From Rhizobacter sp. (lineage in GTDB: Bacteria > Pseudomonadota > Gammaproteobacteria > Burkholderiales > Burkholderiaceae_C): a DNA stretch of 64,000 nt. Below, one piece after another: positions 44,652-54,205 of the stretch. The stretch is from contig JAHBZQ010000001.1 in NCBI GenBank assembly GCA_019635355.1, forward strand, positions 4,960,001 to 5,024,000. The letters run 5' to 3'. The position numbers were made by a program, and so were the translations under genes. How positions within the stretch are numbered: the first letter of the stretch is position 1; each line of letters opens with the position of its first letter. The notes below the pieces were generated by a model, which saw nothing but the letters and a program-made list of their open reading frames with translations, was not told the DNA's origin and made no database searches.

Positions 44652-46106
44652 ATGAACTTCACGCAGTTCCTCGCCGTTCTCCGAGCGCGCTGGCTCACCG
44701 CGGTGGTCACCTTCTTCGTCATGGTGGCCCTGGTGGTGGGCGTGAGCATGCTGCTGCCGCCCAAGTACAAGGCGACGGCGGCCGTGCTGGTCGACATGCG
44801 CTCCAACGACCCGATCGCCGGGCAGGTCTCGCCCAACGGCCTGCCCATGAGCTACATCTCCACGCAGGCCGACATCATCACCAGCCCGCGCGTGGCCCAG
44901 CGCGTGGTGCGCGAACTCAAGCTCACCGAAAGCCCACAGCTGCGCCAGCAGTGGATGGACGCAACCGACGGCGACGGCAGCTTCGAGGTGTGGCTCTCGG
45001 AGGCGTTGCAGGCCGACCTCGACGTGAAGCCCTCGCGCGAGAGCAGCGTCATCAACGTGAGCTTCACCTCGCGCGACCCGAAGTTCAGCGCGGCGCTGGC
45101 CAACGCCTTCGTGCAGTCGTACCTCGACACCACGCTCGACCTCCGCGTCGACCCGGCCAAGCAATACAGCAGCTTCTTCGACAGCCGCCAGAAGGAGCTG
45201 CGCGAGGCGCTGGAGAAGGCGCAGGCCAAGCTGTCGCAGTACCAGCAGCAGCACGGGATCATCGCCACCGACGAGCGCTACGACGTGGAGACCGCGCGGC
45301 TCAACGAGCTGTCGTCTCAGCTCGTGGCCGTGCAGGCCATCACCGCCGAGTCGTCGAGCCGCGCCGCGCAGGCGAAGAACTCGTCCACGCTCGGCGACGT
45401 CATCAACAACCCGGTGGTGCAGGGCCTGCGCTCCGACCTGAGCCGCGCCGAAGCGAAGTTCAAGGAGATGAGCGTGCGCATGGGTGACGCGCACCCCGCG
45501 GTGATCGAGGCGAAGGCCAACATCAGCGAGCTGCGTGCCCGCATCGCCGAAGAAAGCCGGCGTGTGACCGGCAGCGTCTCCACTGACAACAGCATCAACC
45601 AGTCTCGCGAAGGCCAGCTGCGCAGCGAGCTCGCGGCCCAGCGTGCACGCGTGCAGCAGATGAAGGCGCAGCGCGACGAGGCGATGGTGCTGCAGCGCGA
45701 CGTGGAAAGCGCCCAGCGCGCCTATGACGCGGTGGCCGCCCGCCTCACGCAGAGCAGCCTCGAAAGCCAGACCAAGCTCACCAACACCGCGCTCCTGGCC
45801 GCGGCCACGCCGCCCAGCCGGCCGGCTTCGCCCAACCTGGCGTTGAACTCGCTGCTCGGCGTGTTCGTCGGCCTGATGTTCGCGGTGGCCTTTGCGCTGC
45901 TGCGCGAGCTGCGCGACCGGCGTCTGCGCAGCGTGCACGACGCGGTGCAGGTGCTCGGCCTGCCGGTGCTGGGCCATGTGCCCGGCCCGATGAAGAAGCC
46001 CCTGCTCGGCCGCCAGCGTCTGGTGCTGCCGCAGCAGGTGATGGCGCGGCTGCCGCGGGCGCGGCAGCGTGAAGCCGCGGCCGCCGTGGGAGGGAAGCAA
46101 GCATGA
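44652..46106 (+). CDS. epsF: Chain-length determinant protein EpsF (Wzz)
   Basis: 484 aa. A membrane helix at each end (about 12-36: WLTAVVTFFVMVALVVGVSM; about 395-415: LLGVFVGLMFAVAFALLREL) brackets a long periplasmic region with coiled coils (LREALEKAQAKLSQYQQQHG). PCP/Wzz proteins set chain length and couple to Wza. The kinase partner is the separate EpsG, whose ATG overlaps this stop by 4 nt. Confidence 0.93.
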   Translation: MNFTQFLAVLRARWLTAVVTFFVMVALVVGVSMLLPPKYKATAAVLVDMRSNDPIAGQVSPNGLPMSYISTQADIITSPRVAQRVVRELKLTESPQLRQQWMDATDGDGSFEVWLSEALQADLDVKPSRESSVINVSFTSRDPKFSAALANAFVQSYLDTTLDLRVDPAKQYSSFFDSRQKELREALEKAQAKLSQYQQQHGIIATDERYDVETARLNELSSQLVAVQAITAESSSRAAQAKNSSTLGDVINNPVVQGLRSDLSRAEAKFKEMSVRMGDAHPAVIEAKANISELRARIAEESRRVTGSVSTDNSINQSREGQLRSELAAQRARVQQMKAQRDEAMVLQRDVESAQRAYDAVAARLTQSSLESQTKLTNTALLAAATPPSRPASPNLALNSLLGVFVGLMFAVAFALLRELRDRRLRSVHDAVQVLGLPVLGHVPGPMKKPLLGRQRLVLPQQVMARLPRARQREAAAAVGGKQA

Positions 46107-47017
46107 GAATCGAAGCACGCACCGAGGAGCCGCGTTTCGACGCCTCCGAGTCGATCTGGGGTGCCGAGGCCGACGTGGTCGTCACCGACCGGCCCATCGG
46201 CGGCATCCTCACCGAGACCAAGCGCCTGCCTGCCGGGCAGATCGACAAGGTGCTCGAGTACCAGCGCTGCAAGGGCATCCGCTTCGGCGAGGCGGCCGTC
46301 GCGCTCAAGCTCATCACCGAAGACGACGTGCTGTACGCGCTGTCGCAGCAGTTCCACTACCCGTATGCGCCGCACACCCGGCGCGACCTGTCGGGCGAGC
46401 TGGTGGCGGCCATGCAGCCCTTCAGCGACCAGGCCGAGGCCTTCCGGGCGCTGCGCAGCCAGCTGATGATGCGCATGTTCATGCCCGGCACCGCACCGCG
46501 GGCGCTGGCCATCGTGAGCCCCGAGAAGGGCGACGGCAAGACCTTCTTCGCCGCCAATCTCGCCATCGCCATGGCGCAGCTCGGCGGTCGCACGCTCTTG
46601 ATCGACGCCAACCTGCGCGGCCCGCGCATCCACCAGCTCTTCTCCATCGACGAGAAGGCGGGGCTTTCGGGCGTGCTGAGCGGGCGTGTGCAGTCGAACG
46701 TGATCCACCAGATCGCCGACCTCAACACGCTCTTCGTGCTGCCCGTGGGCGTGGCACCGCCCAACCCGCTCGAGCTGGTGGAGCGGCCCGCGTTCAGCCG
46801 GCTCCTGTCGGAGCTGCTGGGCAAGTTCGACCACGTGATCGTCGACACGCCGGCCTCGCAGCGCGGCTCCGATGCCGGCGTGATCGCGGCGCGCTGTGGT
46901 GCGGCCCTCGTGGTGGCGCGCCGCCACCAGAGCCGCCTGGGTGCCTTGCACCAGCTCGTCAGCCGCTTGAAGGACAGCCCGGCACAGCTCGCCGGCGTGG
47001 TGATCAACGAATACTGA
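46103..47017 (+). CDS. epsG: EpsG tyrosine-kinase-like ATPase
   Basis: 304 aa. The N-terminal 100 or so residues resemble GspE/MshE N-terminal domains (LPAGQIDKVLEYQRCKGIRF). A BY-kinase domain follows, with Walker A SPEKGDGKTFFAANLA, Walker A' LLIDANLRGPRIHQLF and Walker B HVIVDTPAS. The Tyr-rich tail of classic BY-kinases is missing; only the final residue is Tyr. It works with EpsF in chain-length control. Confidence 0.92.
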   Translation: MRIEARTEEPRFDASESIWGAEADVVVTDRPIGGILTETKRLPAGQIDKVLEYQRCKGIRFGEAAVALKLITEDDVLYALSQQFHYPYAPHTRRDLSGELVAAMQPFSDQAEAFRALRSQLMMRMFMPGTAPRALAIVSPEKGDGKTFFAANLAIAMAQLGGRTLLIDANLRGPRIHQLFSIDEKAGLSGVLSGRVQSNVIHQIADLNTLFVLPVGVAPPNPLELVERPAFSRLLSELLGKFDHVIVDTPASQRGSDAGVIAARCGAALVVARRHQSRLGALHQLVSRLKDSPAQLAGVVINEY

Positions 47018-47031
47018 TCCCGCTGCGCGCC

Positions 47032-47946
47032 ATGTCGTCGATTGGCCACGTTCCCCATCACCCCGGGTCGCTCACCACCACTTGGGAAGAGCCGCCCGAA
47101 GTCTCGGTGCGCACGGCGAGCCGCGCCATCGCGGCGGTGCTGCTCGTCGGGCTGCTCGCGATGTATGTGCCGACCGCACTGCGCCTCATCGACCAGGTGT
47201 GGTCGACCGCCGAGCAAGGCCACGGCCCGCTGATCCTCGCGCTGTGTGCGTGGATGGCGTGGCAGCGCCGCCAGCAGCTTGCAGCACTCCCCGACACGCC
47301 CAACCGCTGGCTCGGCATGCCCTTGCTCGTGCTCTCGCTCGCGGCCTATGTGCTGGGCCACTCGCAAGGCATTCTCGGCCTCGAAGCCGCGTCGCAGATC
47401 GGCGTGCTCACCGCGCTGCTGCTGTGCTTCAAGGGCCTGGCCGGCGTGCGGCTGATGGCCTTGCCGCTCGCCTTCATGGCCTTCACCGTGCCGCTGCCGG
47501 GCATCTTCGTGCAGACGGTGACCATGCCGCTCAAGGTGGCCGTCTCGGCCTGCGCCGAGTGGCTGCTGCATCTCGTGGGCTACCCGGTCGGCCGCATGGG
47601 CGTGGTGCTCGTGATCGGCCAGTACCAGCTGCTGGTGGCCGACGCCTGCGCCGGCCTCAACTCGATGTTCACGCTCGAAGCGCTGGGCTTCCTGTGGATG
47701 AGCATGCGCCCGCGCAGCACGCCGGCGCGCGATGCGGCGCTGGCGCTCGCGATCCTGCCCATCTCGTTCGTGGCCAACGTGGTGCGGGTGATGGTGCTGG
47801 TGCTCGTCACCTACCACTTCGGCGATGCCGCGGGCCAGGGCTTCGCGCATGACTTCTCGGGCATCGTGCTCTTCGTCGCGGCGGTGCTGATGATGATCGT
47901 GGCCGAGGCGTTCATCCGCCGGCCGCGCGCCGAGGGGCGGTCATGA
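47032..47946 (+). CDS. xrtB: Exosortase (XrtB/EpsH type)
   Basis: 304 aa from MSSIGHVPHHPGSLTTTWEE; the frame runs on upstream but that part lies within epsG. About eight membrane helices. The catalytic set is intact: Cys206 in VADACAGLNSMFTLEALG, Arg252 in VANVVRVMVL and His273 in FAHDFSGIVLF. Exosortases cleave PEP-CTERM proteins after export; the matching PEP-CTERM gene is at 58762-59256. It overlaps epsI by 4 nt. Confidence 0.92.
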   Translation: MSSIGHVPHHPGSLTTTWEEPPEVSVRTASRAIAAVLLVGLLAMYVPTALRLIDQVWSTAEQGHGPLILALCAWMAWQRRQQLAALPDTPNRWLGMPLLVLSLAAYVLGHSQGILGLEAASQIGVLTALLLCFKGLAGVRLMALPLAFMAFTVPLPGIFVQTVTMPLKVAVSACAEWLLHLVGYPVGRMGVVLVIGQYQLLVADACAGLNSMFTLEALGFLWMSMRPRSTPARDAALALAILPISFVANVVRVMVLVLVTYHFGDAAGQGFAHDFSGIVLFVAAVLMMIVAEAFIRRPRAEGRS

Positions 47947-48641
47947 GACAACGGATGCCACTGCTTCGGGCGGTCTGGCTGCTCGCCGCGATGCTCATCG
48001 CCGTCGGCCTCGCCCAGGGCCTGAAGCCCATCCGCCTGATGGCCGACCGCCTGCCGGCGATCGACCTCAAGGCGCAGGTGCCCGACGAGTTCTCCGGCTG
48101 GCGCATCGACCCCGACACCGCCCCGGTGCTGCCCGACCCCTCGCTGCAGCAGCGCCTCGATTCGCTGTACGACCAGACGCTCGCCCGCACCTACGTCAAC
48201 GAGCAAGGCGAGCGGGTGATGCTCACCATCGCCTACGGCCGCGACCAGAGCTCCGAAGCAACCGCGGTGCACCGCCCCGAGTTCTGCTACGGCGCCCAGG
48301 GCTTCGACGTGCGCGGTGCCGGCCTCGGCCAGGTCGCCCTGCCGGCCGGGCAGGTGACGGTGCAGCGCCTCGTGGGGCGGCTGGGGCCCCGCGTGGAGCC
48401 CATCAGCTATTGGGTGACGCTCGCCGAAGAAGCCACGCTGCCCGGCGTGGGCCGGAAGCTGGAGCAGCTGCGCCACGGCCTCGACGGCGAGGTGGCCGAC
48501 GGCATGCTGGTGCGGGTGTCGACGCTCGTGAAGCCAGGGGCCGAGGTGTCGCCCGCGTCTTACGCCACGCAAGACCGTTTCCTGCAAGACCTCGCACGGG
48601 CGCTGCCGCAGGCCGTGCGCCCGCGCTACTTCGGCGCCTGA
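47943..48641 (+). CDS. epsI: EpsI, exosortase-associated protein
   Basis: 232 aa, DUF3485/EpsI family. One N-terminal membrane helix (WLLAAMLIAVGLAQGL), then the periplasmic domain with LTIAYGRDQSS and TAVHRPEFCYGAQGF. EpsI proteins are constant partners of EpsH-type exosortases; the exact role is unknown. Start overlaps xrtB by 4 nt. Confidence 0.92.
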   Translation: MRQRMPLLRAVWLLAAMLIAVGLAQGLKPIRLMADRLPAIDLKAQVPDEFSGWRIDPDTAPVLPDPSLQQRLDSLYDQTLARTYVNEQGERVMLTIAYGRDQSSEATAVHRPEFCYGAQGFDVRGAGLGQVALPAGQVTVQRLVGRLGPRVEPISYWVTLAEEATLPGVGRKLEQLRHGLDGEVADGMLVRVSTLVKPGAEVSPASYATQDRFLQDLARALPQAVRPRYFGA

Positions 48642-48652
48642 GGGAACGACGC

Positions 48653-49954
48653 ATGGCCGCCACCTGGACCGATCACGCCGCGCCGAGCGCCTGGGCGCGC
48701 CCCGTGGATCACCCACCCGGCAGCCTGCCGGGCGCCGGCGTCAGCGACTCCACCGTCTACGCCGGCTTCCTGCTGCTCGCAGTGGTGATGCACCACTGGC
48801 TGCTGTGCCTGCTGCACAACAAGGGCATCAGCGTGTCGGTGGCACGCGTGGCGATGGCCGAGATGGTGATCTACATCGCCTGCGTGCCACTGCTGCTGGC
48901 GCGCCTGTCGCTGCGCTCGCTCATCACCGTGTTCGTGCTGCTGGGCGCCTGCGGGCTCTTCGCGCTGCTGCGCGGCGGCTATTTCGATGCCAAGGCGGCG
49001 CGCGACCTGATGATCCCGCTCGTCTTCTTCTGGGCCGGGCGCAGCTTCGGCCAGAACGGCCGCTCGCTCGACCGGCCGCTGCTGGCCATCGCCGCGGTGG
49101 TGGTGTTCATCGGCCTGGTGCAGGCGGTGATCCCCAACCTCTACAACAGCCTCTTCAACACCTTCAGCTATTACGTGAGCCTGGGCGGCATCAACTCCGC
49201 CTCGGCGCAGGTGAGCGGCCAGGCTGTCACGCTGAACGGCATGCGGCCCGAAGGCATCGGGCGCACCCTGCTGCCGCAGGTGCTGGGCGCGCAGCGGGTG
49301 TCGTCGGTGTTCCTGGAGCCGGTGTCGCTCGGCAACTTCGCGGTGATCCTGCTCGGGTGGGGCCTCGCGAAGCCGGGCGCGCAGTGGCGCACGTCTGCAT
49401 GGTTCGTGGGCGCGGCGCTCGTGTGCATCGTGCTCGCCGACTCGCGCTTCGGCTTCTACATGACCGGCCTCATGGTGCTGCTGCGCCTGGTGCTGCACGG
49501 CCGCGCGCACCTCTTGGGCATCGTCTTCCCCGCGCTCGGCGCGATGGCGCTGCTCGTGCTCGCGACCTACCTGCCCGGCGCGGGCGACAACCTCGTCGGC
49601 CGCATGACGGTGAGCGGCCAGTTCCTGCTCGGCTTCGACCACCTGAGCCTGCTCGGCCTGCGCGACTTCGCCACCAACTTCGGCGACATGGGCTACGCCT
49701 ACGTCTTCAGCCGCTTCAGCTTGCTGGGCGCCGGGCTGATGTGGGTGTGCTTCTACGCGCTGCCGCTGCACGACGAGACCGCGCGGCGCTTTCGCACCTT
49801 CATGTCGGCCTACATGACCTTGATCCTGTGCGTGAGCGGCACCTCGCTCTTCGCGCTCAAGACGGCGGGCGTCATGTGGTTCGCGCTCGGGGCGCTGTCG
49901 ATGCGCAAGCCCGCGGCCGAGCAGGAGACCGAACTTGACCTACGAATTCCCTAG
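48653..49954 (+). CDS. wzy: O-antigen-ligase/Wzy-like polysaccharide polymerase
   Basis: 433 aa, ten or more membrane helices. A periplasmic loop (LGGINSASAQVSGQAVTLNG... RVSSVFLEPVSLGNFAVILL) is typical of this family in exosortase-type loci. It would polymerise repeat units flipped by the Wzx protein. It sits 11 bp after epsI and 12 bp before the GT4 gene. Family members have low identity, so assignment rests on topology and context. Confidence 0.8.
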   Translation: MAATWTDHAAPSAWARPVDHPPGSLPGAGVSDSTVYAGFLLLAVVMHHWLLCLLHNKGISVSVARVAMAEMVIYIACVPLLLARLSLRSLITVFVLLGACGLFALLRGGYFDAKAARDLMIPLVFFWAGRSFGQNGRSLDRPLLAIAAVVVFIGLVQAVIPNLYNSLFNTFSYYVSLGGINSASAQVSGQAVTLNGMRPEGIGRTLLPQVLGAQRVSSVFLEPVSLGNFAVILLGWGLAKPGAQWRTSAWFVGAALVCIVLADSRFGFYMTGLMVLLRLVLHGRAHLLGIVFPALGAMALLVLATYLPGAGDNLVGRMTVSGQFLLGFDHLSLLGLRDFATNFGDMGYAYVFSRFSLLGAGLMWVCFYALPLHDETARRFRTFMSAYMTLILCVSGTSLFALKTAGVMWFALGALSMRKPAAEQETELDLRIP

Positions 49955-49966
49955 CGGAGGACAGAC

Positions 49967-51103
49967 ATGGCTTTGAAGGTGGTGCACGTGGTGCGCCAGT
50001 ATTTGCCCTCGCGCGGTGGCATGGAAGACGTGGTCTTCAACATCGCCCGCACCCAGCGCGACCTGCACGGCCAGTCGCCGCGCATCGTCACGCTCGACCG
50101 TGTGTTCCGCCAGCCTGAGGTGCTGCCCACCGACGAGGTGATCGAAGGCATTCCGGTGCACCGCATGTCGTACAGCGGCTCGGAGCGCTACCCGCTGTTC
50201 CCGGGTGTGCTGCGCGAGGTGACCGATGCCGACGTGGTGCACGTGCACGGCATCGACTTCGCCTTTGACTACCTCTCGCTCACGCGCTTCGTGCACAAGA
50301 AGCCGCTGGTGGCGTGCACGCACGGCGGCTTCTTCCACACGAGCTTCGCGCAGCGGGCGAAGAAGATCTTCTTCCACAGCGTCACGCGCTGCACCGCACG
50401 CGGCTACCACCGCATCCTCGCGAGCTCCGCGAACGACGGCGAGATGTTCAAGCAGGTCGTGCCCGAAGAGCGCATCCGCGTGATCGAGAACGGCGTCGAC
50501 ATCGACAAGTTCGCCAACGCTGCCTCGTCCACGCTCACGCAGACCATGATCTACGTGGGTCGCTGGACGGCGCACAAAGGCCTCGACCGCACGCTCGCAC
50601 TGCTCGCCTCGCTGCGCGCCGCCGACCCGGGCTGGCGCCTCATCATCGCCGGCCGCGAATACGACGACATCAACCGCCACACGCTCGCGCAGATGGTCGA
50701 AGCGGCCGGTGTGACCAACGCCGTGGTGCTGCTGCCCAACCCCGACAACGACACGCTGCGCACCGCCATCGGGCAGGCGAGCTACGGCGTGTGCCTGTCG
50801 CGCCACGAGGGCTTCGGCCTCGCGGCCATCGAGGCCATGAGCGCGGGGCTCGTGCCCATCCTGAGCGCGATCCCGCCCTTCGAGCGCCTGGCCGACGAGA
50901 CGATGGTGCCGCTGATCGTGCCCGACGACACCGCCGAAGCCACGCAGGCCGTGCAGGCGCTGCACCGCCGCGTGGCGGTGAGCCATAGCGCACTTCGCGC
51001 GCAGGCGCAGAAGGTGGTGCAGCGCTACAGCTGGCGCAACGTGGTCGGCGCCTACGTCGAGGAATACGAGCGCGCGGTGCAGGAATCGAGGCTGGCGGCA
51101 TGA
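49967..51103 (+). CDS. Glycosyltransferase family 4
   Basis: 378 aa, GT-B fold. The N-terminal domain starts VVHVVRQYLPSRGGMEDVVF; the C-terminal donor site has VIENGVDIDKF, MIYVGRWTAHKG and the EX7E motif HEGFGLAAIEAMSAGLVP. It transfers a sugar from a nucleotide donor to the lipid-linked repeat unit in the cytoplasm. AGCGGAGGACA lies upstream; it has a 4-nt overlap with the next gene. Confidence 0.92.
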   Translation: MALKVVHVVRQYLPSRGGMEDVVFNIARTQRDLHGQSPRIVTLDRVFRQPEVLPTDEVIEGIPVHRMSYSGSERYPLFPGVLREVTDADVVHVHGIDFAFDYLSLTRFVHKKPLVACTHGGFFHTSFAQRAKKIFFHSVTRCTARGYHRILASSANDGEMFKQVVPEERIRVIENGVDIDKFANAASSTLTQTMIYVGRWTAHKGLDRTLALLASLRAADPGWRLIIAGREYDDINRHTLAQMVEAAGVTNAVVLLPNPDNDTLRTAIGQASYGVCLSRHEGFGLAAIEAMSAGLVPILSAIPPFERLADETMVPLIVPDDTAEATQAVQALHRRVAVSHSALRAQAQKVVQRYSWRNVVGAYVEEYERAVQESRLAA

Positions 51104-52146
51104 AGCGGCTGCTGGCCACGCCGTTCTTGGGTCTGGCCCTGGGCCTGGCCGCCACCGTGGCCGCGGCGGCGCCGTCTGCGTCCTCGTCCGGCGCCTGCCT
51201 CTCCGGCAAGCCGCTGCGCGGCGTGAACATGGCCGGCGCCGAGTTCAACACCAACAAGATGCCGGGCCAGGTGTTCAAGGACTACACCTACCCGACCGAC
51301 AAGGACCTGAAGTACTTCGCCGAGCAGGGCGCCAACGTGATCCGCCTGCCGTTCCGCTGGGAGCGCGTGCAGCGCACGCTCGGCGGGCCGCTCGACGAGA
51401 TGGAGGTCAAGGTGCTGCGCAAGGTGGTCGAGATGGCGAGCGCCCTCGACATGTGCGTGATCCTCGACCTGCACAACTTCGGCCAGTACGCCAAGCAGAA
51501 GCTCGGCTCGCCCGAGGTGCCGATCGAGCGGTTCACCGACGTCTGGCTGCGCCTGCGCGAGGCTTTCCCCGAGCCCGGCTTCGTGGCCTTCGGGTTGATG
51601 AACGAGCCGGCGCACGCCACGGCGCGCGGCGGCTGGGCACGGGCTGCGCAAAACACGGTGACGGCCCTGCGCGAGGCCGGCTCGCAGCACCTGCTCTTCG
51701 TCTCGGGGGCGGGCTGGAGCGGCGCGCACGACTGGTCGGTGAAGTGGCAGGGCCTCTCCAACGCCGACGCCTTCGCCGGCTTGCGCGACCCGCTCAAGCG
51801 CAGCGTGCTCGAAGTGCACCAGTACGCCGACAAGGATCACTCCGGCATGAAGGGCGACTGCATGGCGCCCGAGCGCATGCGAAAGCTCATGGGCCGCGTG
51901 ACCGACTGGGCGCGCGCCAACGGCCACCGCATGTTCCTCGGCGAATTCGGCGTCGCCCCGACGCCCGAGTGTCTCGACACGCTGAAGGCGCTTCTCGAAT
52001 CGATGCGCGACCCCGCCTGGGCCGGCTGGGCCTATTGGGCCGCTGGCGGCTGGTGGGGGCCGAAGTACCCCTTCGGCATCCACCCGATCCCCGGCCAGCC
52101 CGAGCGGCCCCAGCTCGCCTTGTTGCGAGAGGAATGGAAACCATGA
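51100..52146 (+). CDS. Secreted glycoside hydrolase family 5 (cellulase-like)
   Basis: 348 aa with a signal peptide (MKRLLATPFLGLALGLAATV, cut after about residue 23). GH5 fold: RGVNMAGAEFN, VIRLPFRWERV, acid/base Glu in GLMNEPAHA, HQYADKDHSG and nucleophile Glu in MFLGEFGVAP. It cleaves beta-glucans such as cellulose. Inside the operon, with 4-nt overlaps on both sides, it more likely trims or releases the exopolysaccharide, which would then contain beta-glucosyl links (inference). Confidence 0.9.
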   Translation: MKRLLATPFLGLALGLAATVAAAAPSASSSGACLSGKPLRGVNMAGAEFNTNKMPGQVFKDYTYPTDKDLKYFAEQGANVIRLPFRWERVQRTLGGPLDEMEVKVLRKVVEMASALDMCVILDLHNFGQYAKQKLGSPEVPIERFTDVWLRLREAFPEPGFVAFGLMNEPAHATARGGWARAAQNTVTALREAGSQHLLFVSGAGWSGAHDWSVKWQGLSNADAFAGLRDPLKRSVLEVHQYADKDHSGMKGDCMAPERMRKLMGRVTDWARANGHRMFLGEFGVAPTPECLDTLKALLESMRDPAWAGWAYWAAGGWWGPKYPFGIHPIPGQPERPQLALLREEWKP

Positions 52147-53228
52147 ATCCGAACCCTGCACATCCACCGTCTTCTCAGATTCTTTCGCTGAACGCGATCC
52201 GTGGGATCGCAGCCTTGCTCGTCGTCGTCTCCCACCTCCCGGAACAGGCCGGCCTGCACTTCGGCCCCATCCACGAGGGCTCGCTCGGCGTGATGGTGTT
52301 CTTCACGCTGTCGGGCTTCCTGATGGGCTACCTCTACCTCACCAAGCCGGCCAACTGGCACGAGGTGTCGCGCTACGCCATCGCCCGCTTCTCGCGCATC
52401 GCGCCGCCCTACCTGATGGTGGTGCTGGCCTCGTTCTTCATCTACACGCTCGTCGACCCGAAGTTCCCGTATGCCATCGGCACGCACAACTTCCTGCGGC
52501 ACATCCTCTTCTCGGGCAACGTGAGCGTGTTCTGGAGCATCCCGCCCGAGGTGCAGTTCTATGCGCTCTTCATCGGCTTCTGGTGGGCGCTCAAGCGGGC
52601 GCAGTCGGGCCGCACGCTGGCGCTCGTGATCGTGATGGTGCTGGCGGTGGCCGCCATCTGCACGCGCGACAAGGTGCCCGGCACCTTCGCGATCTCGAAG
52701 CTGCATTACTTCCTGCTCGGCTCCATGCTGGGCGGCCTGCACCACTGGCTGCGCACCGTGCCCATCAGCACCCGCGCGCTCACCGTGCTGCAGGTGCTGC
52801 TGCTGGGCGCGCTCGGCATCTTCATGCTGGAGGTGATCCACCTGCCCGAGAAGTACTGGCACGACCTGGCGCCGGCACTCATCGCGGGGCTGGTGGTGTT
52901 CGCCTTCTCGCACGACCGCACGCCGATCGACATGGCCTTCATGGCCAAGCCCTTCCAGTGGCTGGGCGACTGGAGCTTCTCGATCTACCTGCTGCACGTG
53001 CCGATCATCTACGTCTTCGTGAAGGCCGGCCTCATGCGGGAGGGCGGATTGCTCTCCACCCTGTGCGTGGTGGTGGCCGTGCTCGCCTGCGGCGTCTTCA
53101 GCAAGTTCGTCGAACGCCCGGCGTGCGCGGCCACCAAGCGTGGCCTCACCGCCTGGCTCAAGCGACTCGAACCCGCGGCAAAGCCAAGCCTCATGCCCCA
53201 CATCACCCCCGACCGGACCCGCCCATGA
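52143..53228 (+). CDS. Acyltransferase-3 family membrane protein
   Basis: 361 aa, about ten membrane helices. The family start LNAIRGIAALLVVVSHL carries the conserved Arg and His; further motifs are SLGVMVFFTLSGFLMGYLYL and WSFSIYLLHVPIIYVF. Such proteins move acetyl or succinyl groups across the membrane onto polysaccharides. Translationally coupled to its neighbours by ATGA overlaps. Confidence 0.9.
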   Translation: MNPNPAHPPSSQILSLNAIRGIAALLVVVSHLPEQAGLHFGPIHEGSLGVMVFFTLSGFLMGYLYLTKPANWHEVSRYAIARFSRIAPPYLMVVLASFFIYTLVDPKFPYAIGTHNFLRHILFSGNVSVFWSIPPEVQFYALFIGFWWALKRAQSGRTLALVIVMVLAVAAICTRDKVPGTFAISKLHYFLLGSMLGGLHHWLRTVPISTRALTVLQVLLLGALGIFMLEVIHLPEKYWHDLAPALIAGLVVFAFSHDRTPIDMAFMAKPFQWLGDWSFSIYLLHVPIIYVFVKAGLMREGGLLSTLCVVVAVLACGVFSKFVERPACAATKRGLTAWLKRLEPAAKPSLMPHITPDRTRP

Positions 53229-54205
53229 CCACTTCACACGACACGCCACCGCTGGTGAACGACCCGCATGCGTGGGACGGCCTTCGTGACGCCCTGCAAT
53301 CCTTGCAGGCACGGCGACCGTCGCGGCTGCTCTACGTGCCCAACGAAGGCAATGCCGGTGATGCGCTCATCGCGGCCGGCAGCTGGCAGTTCTTCGACGA
53401 CATGGGCCTCGCGCCCGCCTATGCGAGGGTGCGCGACATCCGCCGCGGCGACACGCTCATCTACGCCGGTGGCGGCAACCTGGTGCCCGAATACGAGAGC
53501 TGCTCGCGATTCCTCGAGCGCTGCCTGGCGGTGGGGGTCGAGTCGGCGATCGTGATGCCGCACACCATCCGCGGCCATGAGGCGCTGCTGGCCCGGCTCG
53601 ACGAACGCTTCACGCTCGTGTGCCGCGACCGGGCCTCGATCGCGCGTGTGCAGGCTACGGGCACTGGCGCGCAGGTGCTGTACGCGCCCGACATGGCGCT
53701 CTACATCGACGTGCCGCGCCTTTTCAAGCACTGCGAGCAGTACCGCGGCGCCGCCTTCTGGGCGCGCATGGCGCACCACGACCGGCTCGTGCCCTACCTG
53801 CGCTGGCGCCTGGCGCTGCTGCGGCGTGCGCCGCCGGCCCACCTGCGGCTCGACGTGATCCGCGTCGATGCCGAGGCCATCGCCGCGCTGCCGGGCGACC
53901 CGCGCTGGGACATGTCGAACCTCTATGGCTCGAAGTTCCGGCTGCGCGCCGAGTCGGATCTCGTCACGCGCGACTTCCTGCGCTTCTTCGGCCAGCTGAT
54001 CTCGGTGCGCACCAACCGCCTGCACGCCGGCGTGGCCGCGGCGCTGATGGGCTGCGAGGTGACCTACCTCGACAACTCCTACGGAAAGATCGGCGCGGTC
54101 TACGACGCATGGCTGAGCCACCTGCCGCAGATCAGCTTCGAGCGCACGCCGGCCGTGAACCACAGCCCGGCGGCCGGCCTCGTGGTGCAGGGGGCCGGTG
54201 CATGA
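53225..54205 (+). CDS. Polysaccharide pyruvyltransferase family protein
   Basis: 326 aa. Family motifs are YVPNEGNAGDALIAAG, IYAGGGNLVPEY, VMPHTIRGHEALLARL and the C-terminal RTNRLHAGVAAALMGCEVTY. It adds pyruvate ketals from phosphoenolpyruvate to sugars, giving an acidic exopolysaccharide. It overlaps the acyltransferase and GT2 genes by 4 nt each, so decoration genes are clustered. Confidence 0.9.
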   Translation: MTTSHDTPPLVNDPHAWDGLRDALQSLQARRPSRLLYVPNEGNAGDALIAAGSWQFFDDMGLAPAYARVRDIRRGDTLIYAGGGNLVPEYESCSRFLERCLAVGVESAIVMPHTIRGHEALLARLDERFTLVCRDRASIARVQATGTGAQVLYAPDMALYIDVPRLFKHCEQYRGAAFWARMAHHDRLVPYLRWRLALLRRAPPAHLRLDVIRVDAEAIAALPGDPRWDMSNLYGSKFRLRAESDLVTRDFLRFFGQLISVRTNRLHAGVAAALMGCEVTYLDNSYGKIGAVYDAWLSHLPQISFERTPAVNHSPAAGLVVQGAGA

